NCBI RefSeq assembly: GCF_036346875.1
Contig: NZ_CP107852.1
Coordinates: forward strand, 5,084,001 to 5,148,000
DNA length: 64,000 bases
Reading direction: 5' to 3'
Source of the DNA: Nocardia sp. NBC_00508
GTDB taxonomy: Bacteria > Actinomycetota > Actinomycetes > Mycobacteriales > Mycobacteriaceae
Positions 59,643-64,000 of this stretch are shown here, piece after piece; within the stretch, counting starts at the first letter, position 1, and each line of letters starts with the position of its first letter. The notes beneath the pieces were generated by a model. The model saw nothing but the letters and a program-made list of their open reading frames with translations. It ran no database searches and was not told the DNA's origin. A program made the position numbers and the translations under genes.

Positions 59643-61345
59643 GTCAGTCCAATCTCGAGAACGTCGTCGCGCGGGCCGAACGCGGCCGGGCTGCCGGTGC
59701 GGGAGACCAGCTCGCACAACGCTTCCAGGCACTCGGCGCGATCGCGCGCCTGAGGGAGATTATCCCCCCACGCGGTGATTCCGTGCCCGGCGATGAACAG
59801 CACCGGGAGAGCGTCGGGATGGTCGAGGAGGTAGCGCTCGATGTCCGCGCCGATGCGCGGCACGTCGGGCCAGTTCGGGAACACCGGGATGTCGGCGGCG
59901 GCCGGATCACTGCCGCCGAGCCCCTTGATCAGCTCGTAGTCGGTGATCCGAACGGCACTCAGCACGCCGGGCACGGCCGAGTGGGTGGCCAGCGCGGTGG
60001 CGAACGGCGGATGGATATGGACCACGGCCTGGGCTGGGCGGGTCCGGTAGACGGCGTTGTGGATCGTGGTCTCCGCCGAGGGCTTGCGGCCATGATCGGA
60101 CACCGGCGCCGAATCCGCGACGCGCACGGTGACCATGTCGCGCTCGGTGAGTTCGCCTTTGGACAGCCCGCTACCGGTGACGACGGCGGTCGCGCCGGTG
60201 CGCACCGAGATATTGCCCGCCGTGCCCGGCATCCAGCCGCGCCGGTAGAGCTCGCGGGCGATGTCGGCGATCGCCGCGCCGTGCGGGGGATCGGATCGGA
60301 GTTCGCGGGGGGTGTCCGCGATTGCCGTGCCGTGCTCCGCATCAGAGCGATGCACCACGCCGTCCTCCGTGACCACCGCGGTCACCAGCTCACCCGGCGT
60401 CACGTCGAAAGCCGGATTGAAGACCTCGGTCTGCGCGGGAGCCGTTGCCACACCGCCGAATCCGATCACCTCATGTGCCGCGCGTTCCTCCACGACGATC
60501 TCGCGGCCGGTGGCCATATCGGGATCGCGGGTCGACTCCGGGGCGACCACGACGAACGGGATGCCGTGATGCCGTGCGGCCAGCGCGAGGCCGTAGGTGC
60601 CGATCTTATTGGCGACATCGCCGTTGGCGGTGACGCGGTCGGCGCCGACCAGCACACAATCGACCTGCCCGCTCGCCATCGCCCACGCGGCCGCGGCGTC
60701 GATGGTCAGCCGATGCGGGATGCCCGCCTCGGCCAGTTCCCAGGTGGTCAGGCGCGCGCCCTGTAACAGCGGGCGGGTCTCGTCGACCAGGACCTGCTCG
60801 ATCGCGCCGCGCTCGGACAGCACCCGGAGCGTGCCGATGGCGGTGCCGAACGCGCTGGTCGCGAGCCTGCCGGTATTGCAGTGGGTGAGTACCCGCAGCG
60901 GACGGTCGGGGCACAAGCGCTGCACCAGGTCTGCGGCGTTGGTGGCGGCGGCCCGATTGACCCGGCCGTCCTCGGCCAGCATGTCCAGCGTTTCGGCGAG
61001 CACCGCGTCCGCGCCCCGGGCCACCTTCGCCCGGACCCGCCGCACCGCCCAGGCCAGGTTGACCGCGGTCGGGCGAGCGGCGGCGATCCGATCCGCCTCG
61101 GCCTGTACCGCCGCCTCGTCGACGACGCCCTCGATCGTGTGCGCGGCGGTGGCGAGCACCACGCCGAACGCCCCCGCGATGCCGATGGCGGGCGCGCCGC
61201 GAACGGCCAGCGTTCTGATCGCGTCGATGACCTGGTCGACCGTGCTCAGCCGCAGTTCTCGCACCTCGTGTGGCAGTCCGCGCTGGTCGATGGTGACGAG
61301 TGCACCGTCGTCCCAGAGCAGAGAGCTGTCGTCCATCAGGCGCAT
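59639..61345 (-). CDS. Fused methylthioribose-1-phosphate isomerase / methylthioribulose-1-phosphate dehydratase (MtnA-MtnB)
   Basis: 568 residues. Residues 1-~335 are MtnA: VRGAPAIGIAGAFGVVLA, active-site Cys at about 156 in VLTHCNTGRLA, catalytic Asp at about 236 in VLVGADRVTANGDVANKIGT. Residues ~357-568 are MtnB, a class II aldolase-like zinc enzyme: WMPGTAGNISVRTG, Glu at about 425 in PSAETTIHNAV, VVHIHPPFATAL (His 443 and 445) and a late AGHGITAWGD. The linker contains a near-duplicated segment (HGTAIADTPREL / HGAAIADIAREL). The fusion joins two consecutive steps of methionine salvage. No mtnP or mtnK is seen in the window. Confidence 0.93.
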   Translation of the reverse strand: MRLMDDSSLLWDDGALVTIDQRGLPHEVRELRLSTVDQVIDAIRTLAVRGAPAIGIAGAFGVVLATAAHTIEGVVDEAAVQAEADRIAAARPTAVNLAWAVRRVRAKVARGADAVLAETLDMLAEDGRVNRAAATNAADLVQRLCPDRPLRVLTHCNTGRLATSAFGTAIGTLRVLSERGAIEQVLVDETRPLLQGARLTTWELAEAGIPHRLTIDAAAAWAMASGQVDCVLVGADRVTANGDVANKIGTYGLALAARHHGIPFVVVAPESTRDPDMATGREIVVEERAAHEVIGFGGVATAPAQTEVFNPAFDVTPGELVTAVVTEDGVVHRSDAEHGTAIADTPRELRSDPPHGAAIADIARELYRRGWMPGTAGNISVRTGATAVVTGSGLSKGELTERDMVTVRVADSAPVSDHGRKPSAETTIHNAVYRTRPAQAVVHIHPPFATALATHSAVPGVLSAVRITDYELIKGLGGSDPAAADIPVFPNWPDVPRIGADIERYLLDHPDALPVLFIAGHGITAWGDNLPQARDRAECLEALCELVSRTGSPAAFGPRDDVLEIGLT

Positions 61346-61415
61346 CCTTCGTCGCGTCGAGCCGGGTCGTGCCTGGTCAACGGTATCGGACGGCGGTGGA
61401 TGGCCGACAATCGCG

Positions 61416-61766
61416 TCAGGCTGCCCCTGGCGTCTCGGCGCGCAGCTTCGCGGCGCGATCGCGTGGGTCGTAAGCGGGGCCGACGCCTTCGATCAGCACC
61501 AGGTCGCCGTCGATGTGATCGGCGCGCAGCGGCAAGATCTCTTGGTAGGCGGACGAGTAGTACCACTCCCGCGCCTCGGTCATGCCGGGGAACTCGATCA
61601 GCACCATGCTGCCGGGCCAACTGCCTTCCACGACCTCGGCCGGGGGTCCGTGGATGACGAAACGACCGCCGAACGGGTCCAACGTTGCCTGGATGCGTTC
61701 CAGGTACTGGAGAATGTCGGGGTGGGGCCTGCGATTGCGCAGGTGGGCGAAGCCATAGGCGGACAT
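61416..61766 (-). CDS. DUF1330-family protein
   Basis: Start ATG 61766 (MSAYGFAHLRNRRPHPDILQ); 116 residues. The small ferredoxin-like-fold DUF1330 shows YLERIQATLDPFGGRFVIHG, GSMVLIEFPGMTEAREWYYS and AYQEILPLRADHIDGDLVLI. The family function is unknown. It lies 70 bp before the mtnAB start on the same strand and may or may not share its promoter. Confidence 0.9.
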   Translation of the reverse strand: MSAYGFAHLRNRRPHPDILQYLERIQATLDPFGGRFVIHGPPAEVVEGSWPGSMVLIEFPGMTEAREWYYSSAYQEILPLRADHIDGDLVLIEGVGPAYDPRDRAAKLRAETPGAA

Positions 61767-61928
61767 GGCGTTCCTTCGTTCCGATGACGCCGGGGTTGGC
61801 GTCCAATCGACCGTAAGTTCGCGCCGCATGGCCGGGCAATTATCTCGGTGGTAAGCGCCCGCATACAGACCGCGGCCGCCGGTCCCGGGAGGAGTAGGGA
61901 ACCGGCGGCGCGGCGTGGCGCAGATCAG

Positions 61929-62102
61929 CTACTGGTAGCGGCGGTCCTGCTCGCCGCGCCGGTCGGGCATCTCGGACTTGCTGCCCCGACGGCTTTCCGG
62001 ATTCGCGCCCTCGGGCATGCCCTGCTCCTGGCGCTGTTGCTGCTGCTGCCTCGGCATCTGCTTCGGCATTTTCTTAGGCGTTTTCTTCGACTTTTCAGCC
62101 AT
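61929..62102 (-). CDS. Small basic Gln-rich protein, 57 aa
   Basis: The frame starts MAEKSKKTPKKMPKQM, continues with a QQQQQ run and EQGMPEGANPESRRGSKSEM, and ends DRRGEQDRRYQ. It is highly charged and probably disordered. ATG 62102 has AAAGGA about 12 nt upstream. A coherent frame in a stretch with no competing gene, and the abrupt Lys/Gln/Arg bias, support it as real. No family is recognised. Confidence 0.6.
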   Translation of the reverse strand: MAEKSKKTPKKMPKQMPRQQQQQRQEQGMPEGANPESRRGSKSEMPDRRGEQDRRYQ

Positions 62103-62650
62103 CTCCACTCGGTCCTTTCCGGGGGATTGATATTCGCCTAACGATCACACGATAGCGAGCGGGAATGGCTTTCGGAAGGGGAAGTGAAAAATATGGTCCG
62201 TAGCGGCCGTTTGCCGTGTTCTTGCAGGTAGATGCGTTGTTGATGGCGGGATTCATTGGCGAATCCGGCCGTTCCGACGGCGCATGATACATTTTCCGAA
62301 GCCTCTCGGGTGCCGCTCTATCGAAATGTAATCAGGAACAATCGCACCGTCTCGCGGGAACGTTTCTTCGTGCCGATATCGACCTGGACCGGACCTCTTT
62401 GCGTATATGCCGACGAATTCAATTCTGCTGTCGTGGTGCATGTGATCGCCGCCTGGGATGACGGTCATGCGGAGACGGAAAAACTTGTGGCGGAACGGGT
62501 TCCATGCGCATCGTGCTCCGGGAGGCGAGTGTCATGTCCAGCTCGTTCTCGCCTCTGCACTGGAAACTCAAGTACCACAGTCGTTTTCGTCCTCCGCGCC
62601 ATCATGGTTCGCACGGTCCGCTCGCTGGAGGGCGGACCACTCGTCCGCGT
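62103..62650. other. Intergenic, no gene seen
   Basis: About 550 bp between the 57-aa gene and the end of the MobA-MoeA gene, noticeably richer in A/T around 62160-62420. It presumably contains the promoter of the 57-aa gene. No hairpin, tRNA-like fold or coding frame was convincing. Confidence 0.45.
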
Positions 62651-64000
62651 TCACCAGCGCAGCGGGAGGAATTCGACGATCGCGCCGTCGACGGCCTCGG
62701 GCGGGACGATGACCAGACCGTCGCGGTCGATCAGCCCGCCGAGGTGCGCGGTGCGAACGGTCGGGTCGCCGACCCAGCCGCCCTGGTCGACGGTGCGGGC
62801 GGGGACGATGCGCGGCACTTGGCCCGCGATCTCGGCGGCGTTGCGCAGCGGCCCGCGCTGCGGACGCGCGGAAGGCGCGCCGGTGCGCCCCTCGACGATC
62901 GCGGGGGCCAGGGCCATGAGCGTCGCGACGGCGGCGAACGGGTTGCCGGGAAGGCCGAGCACCGTGGTGCCGGACGCGAGCTCGGCCACGACGGTGGAAC
63001 CGCCGGGACGCAGGCGCAGGCGCGGCACGACGATCTCGGCCCCGGTGCGGGCCAGCGCCGCACGGAGCTGGTCGGCAGCTCCGCCGCCGGTCGCGCCGAC
63101 GATCACCAGCAGATCGCCGTCCGGTGTCGCGGCCAGGACTTCGTCGAAGCCGTGCGGAGTGTCGCGCAGATGTACCCGGTCGGCGGTGCGAATGCCATAC
63201 CAGGACAACAGGTCCGGCAGAATCGGGCCGATCGAGTCGCGGGTCTGGCCCGCCTGCAACGGACCCTCGCTACGGATCTCGTCACCGGTCATCACGATGC
63301 GGGCGCGCACCGGGCCGCGCACCGCCGCCACAGTGACCTCGACGCTCGCGGCCGCGGAGATCAGCGCCGCGGTGACCGGCGCACCTTCCGCCGCGACCAG
63401 ATCGCCGACCTCGCGGTCCTCGCCGCGGCGGCGGATGTCGTCGCGTTGTGGCGTATCCGGCAGCCGGAAGAGGGTCTTGTCGGCGATGTGCACGAACTCG
63501 TCGCGCAGCACGCCGGTGGTGCCGTCCGGAACATGCGCGCCCGTCGCGATCCGCACCGCCTCACCGGACAGCAGCCCCACCGGACGCCGCCCGCCCGCGA
63601 AGCCGATATCGTGGCGCAGGCGCCACGGCCCGTCGCCCGCCACCGCGTAGCCGTCCATCGCGGACACGTCGAAGCGGGGCAGCGGACCGGCCGCCGTCAG
63701 CGGACCCGCGAGCGCGGCGCCGGTTACCGAACGCAGGTCCGCCTCATACGCGGTCAGCCGGGTGAGCTTGCCGCGCAAGATGTTTCGTGCCTCGTCGAGG
63801 GCCAGCGGCGGGTGCATGCGCGGCATTCCGACCGCGGCCCTGGCCTGTCGCACCTGCTCCTCGGTGTCGCAATCGCCGACGCCGGGCAGCGGGATGATGG
63901 CGGCGTCGGGCGGCACCAGCGCCTTCATCGGCTGGTTGATCAACGCGCCGAGCCCGGACAGCGCGGCCGCCAGCGCGGAGCGCCGCCACACTCCGATCAG
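62651..64000 (-). CDS. MobA-MoeA fusion, 5' end outside window
   Basis: The frame runs off the right edge. Its first ~60 visible residues (LGALINQPMKALVPPDAAII, then PGVGDCDTEEQVRQAR) match the C-terminus of MobA-type cofactor nucleotidyltransferases. The rest is a MoeA molybdotransferase of about 390 residues: PLALDEARNIL, PRFDVSAMDGYAVAGDG, VRIATGAHVPDG, VMTGDEI, VIVGATGGGAADQL and TVVLGLPGNPFAAVATLM. MoeA inserts molybdate into adenylylated molybdopterin; MobA adds GMP to make the bis-MGD form used by NarG. Fusion of the two is plausible, since the steps are consecutive. Confidence 0.85.
   Translation of the reverse strand: MIGVWRRSALAAALSGLGALINQPMKALVPPDAAIIPLPGVGDCDTEEQVRQARAAVGMPRMHPPLALDEARNILRGKLTRLTAYEADLRSVTGAALAGPLTAAGPLPRFDVSAMDGYAVAGDGPWRLRHDIGFAGGRRPVGLLSGEAVRIATGAHVPDGTTGVLRDEFVHIADKTLFRLPDTPQRDDIRRRGEDREVGDLVAAEGAPVTAALISAAASVEVTVAAVRGPVRARIVMTGDEIRSEGPLQAGQTRDSIGPILPDLLSWYGIRTADRVHLRDTPHGFDEVLAATPDGDLLVIVGATGGGAADQLRAALARTGAEIVVPRLRLRPGGSTVVAELASGTTVLGLPGNPFAAVATLMALAPAIVEGRTGAPSARPQRGPLRNAAEIAGQVPRIVPARTVDQGGWVGDPTVRTAHLGGLIDRDGLVIVPPEAVDGAIVEFLPLRW

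Noticed and set aside
1..64000. CRISPR array, insertion sequence, prophage or integrase
   Set aside because: No short spaced direct repeats, no transposase or integrase motifs and no terminal inverted repeats were seen. The repeats present are coding (IPT/TIG, SRPBCC, narH) or a duplicated leader.

Overview
The window reads as a chromosomal segment of a high-GC mycolic-acid actinomycete, most likely Nocardia or a close relative. Supporting signs are the strong G/C third-position bias, frequent GTG/TTG starts, an antigen-85-like mycolyltransferase, type VII (ESX) substrates with an EspG chaperone, an Scr1/DUF397 regulator pair and an actinobacterial gas-vesicle operon. No rRNA, tRNA, CRISPR array or intact insertion sequence was recognised.

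Region by region. 1-4,975: the 3' part of a giant IPT/TIG-repeat surface protein (20 repeats visible, open at the left edge). 5-9.4 kb: small Nocardia-type hypotheticals, an XRE/DUF5753 regulator with its DUF397 partner, a DUF3558 lipoprotein with a small helical protein, and an MFS remnant. 9.4-16.4 kb: a Moco-sulfurase-like PLP enzyme, a secreted tripeptidyl-peptidase-type hydrolase, a histidine kinase with a frameshifted response regulator, a reductase remnant, a glycine-rich secreted protein and a truncated glycosyltransferase. 16.6-22.2 kb: a type VII neighbourhood with a 46-residue deletion chimera, a PPE-like substrate, EspG, two lipoproteins, a DUF1023 hydrolase and a WXG100-like protein.

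22.4-32.9 kb: nitrate/nitrite uptake and assimilation (narK, GntR regulator, CynX-type MFS, second narK, nirB, nirD, HemD-like protein with a winged helix, CbiX-type chelatase). Candidate GlnR boxes lie upstream of both narK genes. The chelatase and HemD-like protein plausibly supply the siroheme that NirB needs. 33-42.8 kb: assorted genes, including a GlxA regulator, an NAD-binding protein, the mycolyltransferase, an orphan TrbL/VirB6-like membrane protein, a TfoX-like protein, a Tat-exported phosphatase and a cupin.

42.8-48.2 kb: a tightly overlapped ten-gene gas-vesicle operon on the minus strand (upstream charged protein, SRPBCC protein with 11-residue repeats, gvpA, F, G, O, J, L, S, K). 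49-56 kb: narGHJI, the respiratory nitrate reductase. 56.9-58.4 kb: a LOG-like protein and a headless, frameshifted XRE regulator. 58.4-61.3 kb: a methionine-salvage operon with a fused MtnA-MtnB followed by MtnD and MtnC. 61.4-64 kb: DUF1330, a 57-residue basic Gln-rich protein and a MobA-MoeA fusion running off the right edge, which would serve the molybdenum cofactor of NarG.

The strongest unusual signals are: (i) a three-domain higher-order repeat of exactly 738 bp in the IPT/TIG gene; (ii) two diverged copies of one ESX-linked cassette, one reduced by a roughly 787-bp deletion to an in-frame chimera that still couples to the PPE-like gene; (iii) an 86-nt nested inverted repeat between the WXG100 gene and narK; and (iv) enzyme fusions (MtnA-MtnB, MobA-MoeA) and an 11-residue-repeat protein in the gas-vesicle operon.
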